Positions 18,109-27,700 of a DNA stretch of 64,000 bases are shown piece after piece. Numbering within the stretch: position 1 is the first letter of the stretch; each line of letters begins with the position of its first letter. The DNA is from CAYFZO01 sp965223735 (GTDB lineage: Bacteria > Pseudomonadota > Gammaproteobacteria > Poriferisulfidales > Oxydemutatoraceae), in assembly GCA_965223735.1 (NCBI GenBank), contig OZ245010.1, positions 434,001 to 498,000 of the forward strand. Direction: 5' to 3'. The translations under genes were made by a program, and so were the position numbers. The notes under the pieces were generated by a model, which did not search any database, was not told the origin of the DNA, and saw nothing but the letters and a program-made list of their open reading frames with translations.

Positions 18109-18306
18109 TCAGGCGTACGGCAGCAGCCTGCCGACCTGATCGCCGTCGTTGCCGTGGATCAGCGCGGGCGAGCGCAACTTACGCTTGCGCTTGGAACTCT
18201 TCTTCGTCAGGATATGCCGCGCGTGCGAGTGGTGCTTGCGGAACATTCCCGAAGCGGTTTTCTTAAAACGCTTCGCCGCCCCACGGTTTGTTTTCATCTT
18301 CGGCAT
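18109..18306 (-). CDS. rpmI: 50S ribosomal protein L35
   Basis: Small basic ribosomal protein of 65 residues, starting MPKMKTNRGAAKRFKKTASG and containing HILTKKSSKRKR, as in the L35 family. It is encoded 27 bases after infC and 20 bases before rplT. Confidence 0.96.
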   Translation of the reverse strand: MPKMKTNRGAAKRFKKTASGMFRKHHSHARHILTKKSSKRKRKLRSPALIHGNDGDQVGRLLPYA

Positions 18307-18333
18307 CGTTTTGATATTGCGTTTGTCGGGCGC

Positions 18334-18849
18334 TTATTTCTTTGGCGCCAGCACCATCACCATTTGCCGCCCCTCCGCCTTCGGGCGCTGCTCGACGAGC
18401 CCGTAATCCCGAAGGTCACTCTCGACGCGCTCAAGCATCATCAGGCCCCGATCCTGATGCACCATTTCGCGCCCCCGAAAACGAACGGTCACTTTAGTCT
18501 TGTCACCGTCGCTCAGAAATCTGATCAAATTCTTCAGTTTAGTCTGGTAATCGCGGTCATCCGTCCCCGGCCTGAACTTGATTTCCTTGACTTGGATCTG
18601 TTTCTGTTTTCTTCGGGTCTGCTGGGCTTTCTTTTCCTGAAGGAACTTGAACTTGCCGTAATCCATGATCCTGCATACCGGCGGATCGGCGTTCGGCACT
18701 AATACGACAAGATCGAGATCACTTTCGTTCGCAACCTGCTTTGCATCGCCCAAAGCCATGACTCCGTGATTCTCACCGTCTTCACCGATCAGGCGAACTT
18801 CGGGGTAAGTAATCTCTTCATTCAGGCGGTTTCTCTTTGCTGCGCGGAT
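18334..18849 (-). CDS. infC: Translation initiation factor IF-3 with an apparent ATC start
   Basis: IF-3 controls start-site fidelity and prevents 70S association. The conserved part (ALGDAKQVANESDLDLVVLVPNADPPVCRIMDYGKFKFLQ and the C-terminal RFRGREMVHQDRG) is clear. Using the internal ATG at 18759 would remove the family N-terminus; the frame continues upstream through RNRLNEEITYPEVRLIGEDGENHGV and reaches an in-frame ATC at 18849-18847, five bases after GGAGG. That gives 171 residues, close to the usual 175-180. IF-3 genes commonly start with rare AUU/AUC codons, allowing autoregulation. It begins 14 bases after thrS. Confidence 0.88.
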   Translation of the reverse strand: MRAAKRNRLNEEITYPEVRLIGEDGENHGVMALGDAKQVANESDLDLVVLVPNADPPVCRIMDYGKFKFLQEKKAQQTRRKQKQIQVKEIKFRPGTDDRDYQTKLKNLIRFLSDGDKTKVTVRFRGREMVHQDRGLMMLERVESDLRDYGLVEQRPKAEGRQMVMVLAPKK

Positions 18850-18863
18850 AGATACCTCCAGTT

Positions 18864-20771
18864 TCAGTTGCCGGGTTTCAACTCCGGCTCGATTCGCTTC
18901 AAGAAATCGGCGAGCGCCATCACGCCGAGATCTTCACCATCCTGCTTGCGCACGGCGACGGTGTTTTCCTTCGCCTCCCGGCCGCCCATCACCAGCAAAT
19001 ACGGGACACGCGCCAAGGTGTGCTCGCGGATTTTATAGCCTATCTTCTCATTTCTCAAGTCCGAAACCGTCCTGAGGCGACATTCGGTCAAGCTTTGAGC
19101 AACTTTGCGCGCCGGCTCCGCCTGCGCGTCGGTGATGTTCAGTACCACCGCCTGTACCGGGGCGAGCCATAGCGGCAACCGCCCGGCATAGTGCTCTATC
19201 AGGATACCGATGAAGCGCTCGAGCGACCCCAGTATCGCCCGATGAATCATCACCGGCGCCCGGCGCGAACCGTCTTCGGTAACATACTGGGCTCCCAAGC
19301 TGCCGGGCATTGAAAAATCGACCTGAACAGTTCCGCATTGCCACTCGCGCCCGATACTGTCTTTCAGCGTGAACTCGATCTTGGGCCCGTAAAACGCACC
19401 CTCGCCGGGATTCTCCCTGTACTCAAGACCGCGGTGCGCGAGCGCGCGCCGCAACGCCGCTTCAGCCTTGTCCCACAAAATATCGTCGCCGACACGCTGC
19501 TCAGGACGTGTCGAGAACACGACCCGCACCTCGTCGAAGCCGAAATCCCGATAGACCTCGAAAGTCATGCGAATGAATTCGATGATCTCCTCCTGCAACT
19601 GATCTTCGCTGCAAAAAATATGCGCGTCGTCCTGGGTAAAGCGACGCGCACGCATCAGGCCGTGCAAAGTACCTGAAGGTTCGTTGCGGTGAACGATGCC
19701 GAACTCGGCAATACGGTAAGGCAGGTCGCGGTAGCTCCTCAGGCCCTGATTGAATATCTGCACGTGTGCGGGACAGTTCATCGGTTTGACCGCGTAATCA
19801 CGCTTTTCCGATTCGGTCGTGAAGATCATGTCGCTGAATTTGTCCCAGTGCCCCGAACGCTCCCACAGGCTACGGTCGATCATCTGCGGCGTATGCACCT
19901 CCTGATAATCGCCGCGCGCAACCACCCTGCGAATATAGCTTTCGATCACACGGTAAAGCGTCCACCCGCGCGCGTGCCAGAACACCATGCCGGGCGCCTC
20001 CTGCTGAAAGTGGAACAGTCCCATCTGCCGACCCAGGCGCCGGTGATCACGTTTCTCGGCTTCGGCCAGACGTTCAAGGTATGCGGCCAGTTGTTTCTTG
20101 TCGGCCCAGGCAGTGCCGTAGATACGTTGCAGCATTTCATTGTTATGGTCGCCGCGCCAGTAAGCGCCCGCAAGCTTGGTCAGCTTGAACGCCCGCAGGT
20201 GGCGCGTATTCGGCACGTGCGGGCCGCGGCACATGTCCACGTATTCCTCGTGGTGATACAGGGCGATCGTCTCTCCGGCGGGAATTTCCCCGAGGATCCG
20301 CACCTTGTAGTCCTCGTTGCGCTCCCTGAAAGTCTTGAGCGCCTGCTCGCGGGTTACGACCTCGCGTACGATGTCGTAATCCCTGCGCACCAGTTCGCCG
20401 ATACGCTTTTCTATCGCTTCGATGTCCTCCTGAGTGAACGCACGATCATTCGCGATGTCATAGTAGAACCCGTCCTCTATCACCGGGCCGATCGCCATAC
20501 GCGCTTCGGGATGGATCTGCTTGACCGCATGACCAACCATGTGTGCAAAAGAATGGCGGATGATCTCGATGCCCTCCTTGTCCCTGCTGGTAATGATCCT
20601 GAGCGAAGCGTCGCCATCAATTTCGACGACAGTGTCCACCAGGCGACCGTCAACCTCACCCGCGAGCGCCGCTTTTGCCAGTCCGGCGCTGATCGACCCA
20701 GCGACCTGCATCACGCTGACCGGATGGTCAAAAGTCTTCTTTGAACCGTCGGGGAGGGTGATTACAGGCAT
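18864..20771 (-). CDS. thrS: Threonine-tRNA ligase
   Basis: Class II synthetase, 635 residues. N-terminal TGS domain (about 1-61), editing domain with the zinc site (HSFAHMVGHAVKQ and YVDMCRGPHVPNTRHL), catalytic core (RGWTLYRVIESYIRR, MNCPAHVQIF, FRIAEFG-type motif 2 and IHRAILGSLERFIGILIEHYAGRLPLWLAP) and a C-terminal anticodon-binding domain. It heads the thrS-infC-rpmI-rplT-pheST-ihfA-merR operon. The 237-base upstream gap to tRNA-Val should hold the promoter and leader; no operator hairpin was recognised. Confidence 0.97.
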   Translation of the reverse strand: MPVITLPDGSKKTFDHPVSVMQVAGSISAGLAKAALAGEVDGRLVDTVVEIDGDASLRIITSRDKEGIEIIRHSFAHMVGHAVKQIHPEARMAIGPVIEDGFYYDIANDRAFTQEDIEAIEKRIGELVRRDYDIVREVVTREQALKTFRERNEDYKVRILGEIPAGETIALYHHEEYVDMCRGPHVPNTRHLRAFKLTKLAGAYWRGDHNNEMLQRIYGTAWADKKQLAAYLERLAEAEKRDHRRLGRQMGLFHFQQEAPGMVFWHARGWTLYRVIESYIRRVVARGDYQEVHTPQMIDRSLWERSGHWDKFSDMIFTTESEKRDYAVKPMNCPAHVQIFNQGLRSYRDLPYRIAEFGIVHRNEPSGTLHGLMRARRFTQDDAHIFCSEDQLQEEIIEFIRMTFEVYRDFGFDEVRVVFSTRPEQRVGDDILWDKAEAALRRALAHRGLEYRENPGEGAFYGPKIEFTLKDSIGREWQCGTVQVDFSMPGSLGAQYVTEDGSRRAPVMIHRAILGSLERFIGILIEHYAGRLPLWLAPVQAVVLNITDAQAEPARKVAQSLTECRLRTVSDLRNEKIGYKIREHTLARVPYLLVMGGREAKENTVAVRKQDGEDLGVMALADFLKRIEPELKPGN

Positions 20772-21008
20772 GTCAGGAACAATGGCGATTCACGCGAAAA
20801 ATCACTTGCCGGATGGCAGACTCGAGGCTCTGAATATGATCCAGTGATCAACGATTACGACAAGGCGGCGAATATACCGCAAAAAAACCCCGGTTGCATG
20901 GAACGGGCGGCGTGCCAATGGATTATCGGGACTTTCACCAATCTCATTCCAGCCGTCACGCGAACTTCATAACGGGTATCGCGGCCTTGAGTCCGGCAGG
21001 TGTTTGTA

Positions 21009-21082
21009 TAGGCGCGATTGGATTCGAACCAACGACCCCCACCATGTCAAGGTGATGCTCTAACCAACTGAGCTACGCGCCT
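21009..21082 (-). tRNA. tRNA-Val (GAC)
   Basis: A 74-nt cloverleaf on the minus strand: acceptor AGGCGCG paired with CGCGCCT, discriminator A, anticodon loop TTGACAT giving anticodon GAC, and T-loop TTCGAAT. No CCA is encoded (ATA follows), unlike the Pro and Asn tRNAs in this window. It lies between uvrB and thrS. Confidence 0.94.
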
Positions 21083-21115
21083 GCGACCGGAGGCGATTAT
21101 ACAAGATGTGCCGAC

Positions 21116-23164
21116 TCATATCGCGCCCGACTGCGCCAGCGCATCGCTCTCGCCAAACACCTGTTTTCTGATCTCGCCAGCTTCGTCGCGCAGACGCGCG
21201 GCTTCTTCAAATTCCAGATTGCGCGCGTGGCGATACATCCTGTCTTCCAGTTTTTTAATACGCTTGACTGCCTCCTCGAGCGAAAGCTCAAGGAGCTGTA
21301 CCGATCTTCTTTCCGCCACCTTGCGCCGTTGGCGCCGCCCGCCGGACACCTCAGCGCCGCCTGCGTAGGCGCCTTCCATGACGTCGGCCACCGCCTTCTG
21401 GATTCCCCTGGGCGTAATGCCGTGGCGCCGGTTGAAGGCGATCTGCTTATCGCGCCGCCGCCCGGTTTCATCAATTGCCGCCTGCATTGAACGCGTCACC
21501 ACGTCGGCATAAAGAATCGCGGTTCCGCGCAAATGCCGCGCGGCGCGGCCGATGGTCTGCACCAGGGAAGTCTCCGAACGCAGAAACCCCTCCTTGTCGG
21601 CGTCGAACACCGCGACCAGCGACACCTCCGGAATATCAAGCCCCTCGCGCAACAGGTTAATGCCGACGAGGACGTCAAACACCCCCATGCGCAGGTCGCG
21701 GATAATCTCGACGCGCTCGACCGTGTCGATGTCCGAATGCAGGTAACGGACCCTGGCGTTGTGCTCGAGCAGGTAGTCGGTCAGATCCTCCGCCATGCGC
21801 TTGGTCAACGTCGTGATCAACACCCGTTCCCCGCGCCCGGCGCACTGATTGATCTCCGACAATACGTCATCGACCTGCGTCGAAGCCGGCCTGACCTCGA
21901 CCGCGGGATCGACCAACCCGGTCGGACGCACCACCTGGTCGGCGACCAGACCACTGCGCTTGCGCTCGTACTCCCCCGGCGTCGCCGACACAAAGATCGT
22001 CTGCGGCGACAATGCTTCAAACTCCTCAAATTTCAGCGGGCGGTTATCGAGCGCCGACGGCAACCTGAAACCATACTCAACCAGAGTTTCCTTGCGCGAA
22101 CGGTCGCCGCGGTACATTCCGCCGAACTGCGGCACCGACACATGACTCTCGTCCATGACCATCAGCGCGTTGTCGGGCAGGTAATCGAGCAGGCAATGCG
22201 GCGGTTCACCCGGCTTGCGGCCGCTGAGGTAACGTGAATAGTTCTCGATGCCGGTGCAATAGCCCAGTTCGGTCAACATTTCCAGGTCAAACACTGCGCG
22301 CTGCTCGAGACGCTGTGCCTCGACCAGTTTGTCCAGGCTTTTCAACTCCGCCAGACGCTGCTTGAGTTCCTTCCTGATCTCCCCGATCGCATACAGGATC
22401 GTCTCGCGCGGCATCACATAGTGGGACTTCGGGTAGATCGTCACGCGCGGCACCTCGCGCAGCACGTCGCCCGTCAGCGGATCAAAATAGCTGAGCTGCT
22501 CAACCTCGTCGTCAAAAAAACCGACCCGCACACCTTCCCGGTTCGATTCCGCCGGATGAACGTCAACCACGTCGCCGTGCACGCGGAAAGTGCCGCGCCG
22601 CAGTTCGGTGTCATTGCGCTTGTACTGCAGATCGATCAGGCGCCGCAGCAATTCACGCTGGTCGAGATGGTCGCCGCGATCGAGGTGAATGACCATGTTC
22701 ATGTATTTGCGCGGATTGCCGAGACCGTAAATGGACGACACCGTCGCCACGATGACCGTGTCCGGCCGCTCAAACAGCGCCTTGGTCGCCGACAGGCGCA
22801 TCTGCTCTATATGGTCGTTCACCGAAGCGTCCTTTTCAATGTAAGTGTCGCTGCCCGGCACATACGCCTCGGGCTGGTAATAATCGTAGTAGGACACGAA
22901 ATACTCGACTGCGGCGCGCGGGAAAAATTCCTTCATCTCACCGTACAGTTGCGCCGCGAGCGTCTTGTTCGGCGCGAGAATGATCGTCGGCCGTTGCAAC
23001 CGGTCGATCACGTTGGCGATGGTGAAAGTCTTGCCCGAGCCGGTCACGCCGAGCAACGTCAGATGCGACAGACCGTCGTTCAGCCCCTCGACCAGTTGCT
23101 CAATCGCGACGGACTGATCACCGGCAGCTTCAAACGCCGCTTCGAGATGAAAATTTCGATCCAT
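21116..23164 (-). CDS. uvrB: UvrABC system protein B
   Basis: Helicase-like damage-verification subunit of nucleotide excision repair. The 682 residues have Walker A GVTGSGKT near residue 40, the beta-hairpin region EYFVSYYDYYQPEAYVP, DESH, the later helicase motifs VLVGINLLREGLDIPEV and QTIGRAARH, and a C-terminal UVR domain (LEDRMYRHARNLEFEEAARLRDE) that contacts UvrC. It is divergent from the aminotransferase gene with a 75-base shared upstream region. Confidence 0.97.
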   Translation of the reverse strand: MDRNFHLEAAFEAAGDQSVAIEQLVEGLNDGLSHLTLLGVTGSGKTFTIANVIDRLQRPTIILAPNKTLAAQLYGEMKEFFPRAAVEYFVSYYDYYQPEAYVPGSDTYIEKDASVNDHIEQMRLSATKALFERPDTVIVATVSSIYGLGNPRKYMNMVIHLDRGDHLDQRELLRRLIDLQYKRNDTELRRGTFRVHGDVVDVHPAESNREGVRVGFFDDEVEQLSYFDPLTGDVLREVPRVTIYPKSHYVMPRETILYAIGEIRKELKQRLAELKSLDKLVEAQRLEQRAVFDLEMLTELGYCTGIENYSRYLSGRKPGEPPHCLLDYLPDNALMVMDESHVSVPQFGGMYRGDRSRKETLVEYGFRLPSALDNRPLKFEEFEALSPQTIFVSATPGEYERKRSGLVADQVVRPTGLVDPAVEVRPASTQVDDVLSEINQCAGRGERVLITTLTKRMAEDLTDYLLEHNARVRYLHSDIDTVERVEIIRDLRMGVFDVLVGINLLREGLDIPEVSLVAVFDADKEGFLRSETSLVQTIGRAARHLRGTAILYADVVTRSMQAAIDETGRRRDKQIAFNRRHGITPRGIQKAVADVMEGAYAGGAEVSGGRRQRRKVAERRSVQLLELSLEEAVKRIKKLEDRMYRHARNLEFEEAARLRDEAGEIRKQVFGESDALAQSGAI

Positions 23165-23239
23165 TTGTCTTTAACAGTTGCCGCGTTTCGAGTATTATGG
23201 CGCAGATTTTGCCTGAATCGCACCGGCAGAGACCAAACA

Positions 23240-24430
23240 TTGCCCATCCACCTTTCAAGCCGCGTAGGGAAGATCAGCCCTTCCCAGACACTCAGCATCG
23301 GCGCGCTGGCCACAAAGATCCGCACCGGCGGCAAAGATGTGATCAATCTCGCAGCGGGCCAGCCCGATTGCGACACGCCGGACCACGTCAAACAGGCCGC
23401 GGTTGAAGCGCTGCGCGCGGGCAAAACCAGATACACGGCGATCGGTGGTACCGCCTCGCTGAGACAGGCGATCGCCGACAAAATGAAACGCGAAAACGAC
23501 CTCGACTACGACGCGGAAAAACAAGTGCTGGTGTCGTGCGGCGCCAAGCACAGCCTGTATAACCTGTGCCAGGCACTGCTCGACGACGGCGACGAAGTCA
23601 TCATTCCGGTGCCGTTCTGGGTGTCGTATCCGGAGATGGTCAAACTCGCCGGCGGCAAACCCGTGTTTGTGGCCACCGATCACAAGCACCGATTGAAGAT
23701 CGGCGCCGACGAACTGCGCCGCTCGATCACCGCCGACACCCGGCTGCTGATCCTGAACAGCCCGAACAACCCGACGGGGTCGGTCTATGGCGAAGACGAA
23801 CTGCGCGCGCTGTCGGAAGTATTGCTCGAATACCCGCGGATCACGATCGTCAGCGACGACATTTACGAACACATTCTGTTCGGCGGACGCACCTTCAGCA
23901 ATATTGTCAACGCCTGCCCCGCTCTTTACGAGCGCAGCGTCATCGTCAACGGCGTCTCCAAAGTCTATTCAATGACCGGCTGGCGCATCGGCTACGCCTG
24001 CGGACCGGCGGAGGTGATCGGCGCTGTCAGAAAAATCCAGTCGCACAGCACCTCCAACCCGACCTCCATCGCTCAGGAAGCCGCACGCGCCGCACTCGAA
24101 GGCCCGCAGGACTTCGTCGAACAACTTAACCAATCGTTTGAGAAAAGGCACGCGCGCACCCACGAACTGCTGTGCGATATCAAAGGCGTCGAATGCCTGC
24201 CTTCGGACGGCAGTTTTTACATCTTCCCCGACTTCTCGGCCGTGATCGCCGCCCACCCCGACGTCAACGACGACCTCATGCTCGCCGAATACCTGCTGAA
24301 AACAGCCCACGTCGCAACGGTGCCCGGCATTGCATTCGGCATACCCGGCCATTTGCGGATATCTTTCAGCACTGACTTCAAAAGTATTGAAACCGGCATC
24401 ACCCGGATACACGACGCACTGCAACACTGA
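23240..24430 (+). CDS. Pyridoxal-phosphate aminotransferase (aspartate aminotransferase type)
   Basis: Class I aminotransferase of the bacterial AspAT I-gamma type, interconverting aspartate and oxaloacetate or related pairs. Motifs: NLAAGQPDCDTPDHV, LNSPNNPTGSVY, VSDDIYEHILF, PLP lysine in VNGVSKVYSMTGWRIGYACGP, and the substrate arginine in LRISFS. The frame is open far upstream (into uvrB antisense), but similarity begins at PIHLSSRVGKISPSQT, so the TTG at 23240 is the best start and yields 396 residues. Divergent pairing with uvrB is common in gammaproteobacteria. Exact amino-acid preference cannot be read from the sequence. Confidence 0.88.
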   Translation: MPIHLSSRVGKISPSQTLSIGALATKIRTGGKDVINLAAGQPDCDTPDHVKQAAVEALRAGKTRYTAIGGTASLRQAIADKMKRENDLDYDAEKQVLVSCGAKHSLYNLCQALLDDGDEVIIPVPFWVSYPEMVKLAGGKPVFVATDHKHRLKIGADELRRSITADTRLLILNSPNNPTGSVYGEDELRALSEVLLEYPRITIVSDDIYEHILFGGRTFSNIVNACPALYERSVIVNGVSKVYSMTGWRIGYACGPAEVIGAVRKIQSHSTSNPTSIAQEAARAALEGPQDFVEQLNQSFEKRHARTHELLCDIKGVECLPSDGSFYIFPDFSAVIAAHPDVNDDLMLAEYLLKTAHVATVPGIAFGIPGHLRISFSTDFKSIETGITRIHDALQH

Positions 24431-24738
24431 ACCCGGCCCCCCCGCAAGGACCGGAGCACAGCGACCTTTTCTGATTTCAAATATCCTGGCGCCGGGCGCG
24501 ACAAGCGCCATTCACGACCGAAAAACCAAAGCGGCACCGAGGACAGACGGCAGCCCGCCGACTGCCCTCTGCACGGTGGACCCTGCGCTGGCGCTTGCAG
24601 GATCAAACAACTGAATCTGAATGTGTCAGAGGCGGCATCCGGATTGCCGGGCATGTCCCGGGATGCGTGAAAGCACAGTCTTTTTGACGATCAGCCCGGC
24701 GGCGATGACCAGTGCGACGAATCCAGGCAACCGCCAAG
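24431..24738. other. Intergenic region between two convergent genes
   Basis: No recognisable gene. Short open frames on both strands lack homology. A minus-strand frame encodes a hydrophobic VALVIAAGLIV stretch just beyond the surface-protein stop, which is reminiscent of a membrane tail but too weak to call. No clear rho-independent terminator was found. Confidence 0.4.
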
Positions 24739-27700
24739 TTATCCGCGTCTCCAACCCCCAAGCCGGATCTGCGCACGGTTCCGCTTCATCGCCATACCCA
24801 AGATCATCGCGATGGCCAGAAGCACCAGCCATCCCGTGTTCATGGCACCGCCGCCGCCAGTACCTGAACCACCGACCGATGCCAATGCGCCCGGGTCAAA
24901 GACAACACCGTTTACCGTCTGGTCGGCATCGTTCAGGCCGCCGTCCTGAATTTCCAACAGCAGGCATTTGTCGCCTTCGCGAACGCCTTGATGCGCCGAA
25001 CGCCATGCGTAAACCCGATCGGCCGCCGCGTCTTCAACCGGTTCCCTCCGTGCTCCGTGGCTTGGGCACGGCGCCGGTGCACTGAAGATCCTGTCATGGG
25101 TGCCCGACATCAAGGCAAAAGGCACCCACCGGCCGGTCATTTCCTGATACTTGTGATATACGAGGCCTGCTCTCGCCTTAACCGGCAATTCGATCAGCAC
25201 GCTTGCAAAGCCGCCCTTGAGTAAACCGCGGACTATGAAATCAAACACGCCGGTGGGCACAGCGTCAACTCCGGTGCCGTCAGGCAGAGGAGGCAGGTTC
25301 AAGCGATCGTTGCGGGTGATCAGAGGAGTGCTCTCGGCACTTTCACTCTGTCGGTGCGCATAAAAACCCGGTGTCACCGTTACCCCTACTCCCGGCGTCA
25401 CCAGCGTGAAACCTTCGTGAACGGTGGCATCCCCCAGATCATCACCGGCGGCAAAGTTTCCGAGCAACCTGATCCTCGCTACCTCCTCCGTTCCACCAGT
25501 CATGGGAACAAGTGCCGAAATCACCACTTCAAAAATGTAGGGGCTGAAATCGCCCCCCACAGGCGAGATCCGGGGTCCGCCTTCGCTGTCGGCGAGCGTA
25601 ATAACACCCCCCTTGCGTATATCAATTGTCACCGTTTTCACTCCCGCGCTGCCGGCCACACGTTCAAAAGCGCTCGTCGAGGTGCTGTACCGGAAGACGC
25701 CGACCGAATACTCGTCATCAAGCGTAAGTATTGTCGTGCTGGTGAATAATGTACTTGGTTGTTTGCCAGCGTCAATCGGATCACGGAACTCCGGTTGCCG
25801 GAGGAGCATTATTTCGCTGTTACCCGGTAAAAACCCCTCACCCGTCGATAGCTTGATCGTCACCACCTCTTCGGTGTCCCGCAAGTCCGGCAACTTGAAC
25901 GTACCTGTCCCATCCTCCTTAAAGTTGATCGTCTCGGTAGTCGTTGACAAATGAAGAGGATTGGCTGCTGCAAAAGTAAGCATCGCATCAACCCGGCTTA
26001 AAGCGCCCATTATCAGCAGAGGCAGATCCACGGGATCACCGGGTTGGTACACCAAGGAACCAAGAGCAAATCCGATCACCGGCAACGAGTTGACTCCGTG
26101 CACGTTGGGTGCTGCAACCCCCCGATGCGTCAGCGCGGCATCGACGCCGCCGAGGCTTTGTACCATGCCGCCGTTCAACGAAAGGTCGCCGGCGACGACG
26201 ACCCCGTCGTCATCCCGGTCGTCCGCATCAACCGTGTATTCAAACACCGGTGACGCCCCGCCCGAATCACTCGCGTACACGGCCTTCCGCATCTTGCTCC
26301 CCACTACCAGCGTGAGCGACGGCATGCCGGTCACCGTCACACTCCGGTCGAACGTCACCGTGATACGGATCACATCGCCGGTAACATACGTCCCGTCCGG
26401 ACCGGGATCCGAGGTGATCGCCACCCCGGTGATCGTCGGCATTAACTGCACATCTTTGGTCGCCACCGCCACCGACAGACCCGTCGATGGGCCATAACCG
26501 CTCAGCGCATGGCTCACAACCGTCTCGCTGTCCACCATGTCCTCATCCCGGTCCGCAGTTACCGTCACCGCCTGCGACCAGAACCAGTTCGCCGTCGTGA
26601 AAGTCAGCGTCGTCGGCTTCACCGTCACTCCCGGATTGCCGGATGTCACCGTCACTACCACTTCACCGGAGGGTTCCGAGTTCAGCCGCAGCCTGTACTC
26701 ACCTGAACCGCCTTCATCAATCGGCAACTCCTCCGGCGCCACCTTCAGGCTATCCTTATAGAATGGATTGTCGTATATCCTAAGATCGGTCAGCGCGGTC
26801 AGTCGGTCAAAGTAGTCAACCGGCAGATCTTTAATCTCGTTTTCGTACAGCCAGAGGCTCTCGAGCAACGGCATCGTGTCGAATATTCTGGGCGGCAGTT
26901 CCTTCAACTCATTTCTGTACAAACTAATACTAAGCATTTTGGGGAATGTGTCGAACATGCCGGGAGTCAAGAAGGCAATGTTGTTCTGCCCCAGACTGAG
27001 ACGCTTCAACTTCACCAGGTGATCAATTTTTGGCAGGGTGGCGTGTCGGAGCTGGTTCCATTGCAGCCTGAGAATTGTCAACGTATCGCCCAACTCTCGG
27101 AATATGTCGTCAGGTAGATAGTCGATCTGGTTCTGGTTCAACCAAATTGTTTGCAACTGCGCTAAGCCGTCGAAGATGCCGACCGGCAGTTGGTTACCGT
27201 TCAGCCCGTTCCTGTCCAAAGTGAGCCACCTTATTTGCGTCAACCCGTCAAACACGCCAACAGGCAGAGGCAGGGCGCCGACGATGTTATTGTTGGCCAC
27301 ACCAAGCCCCAGCAGCTTGCTGAGTCCGTGAAAATCACCCACTTTCAATGAAGTGATGGTCTTGGTAAAAATGCTTATCGGCTCCGTGATCGCGGCCAGA
27401 TACTCGTCTGTCACAGCCGTGCAGACGTCAACGTCGCGCAATTTTCTCAAAACCGCATCCTGCACGTGCTGGGTGCGGCTACAGAACCCGGGCCCCACAC
27501 GCACACTAGCCTCAGTGGAGGGCGCGCCCCCGCCTAGAGCGTTGACCGCACGAACCTGAAATATATATCTCTTTCCGTTGGTCAATCCGCCAATGTTGCG
27601 ACTGGTGACTCCCGGTTGGCTGTCATTTCCCCAGCCGTCCAGGGTGAATGCACCGTCCGCTTCCTTCCGCCGGTATTCATAATGGGTAAGCTCCGATCCG

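Noticed and set aside
19689..20744. 351-codon plus-strand open frame inside thrS
   Set aside because: Antisense shadow of a clearly recognised threonyl-tRNA synthetase.
22421..23239. Long upstream extension of the aminotransferase frame
   Set aside because: The extension lies antisense within uvrB; aminotransferase homology begins only at about 23240.
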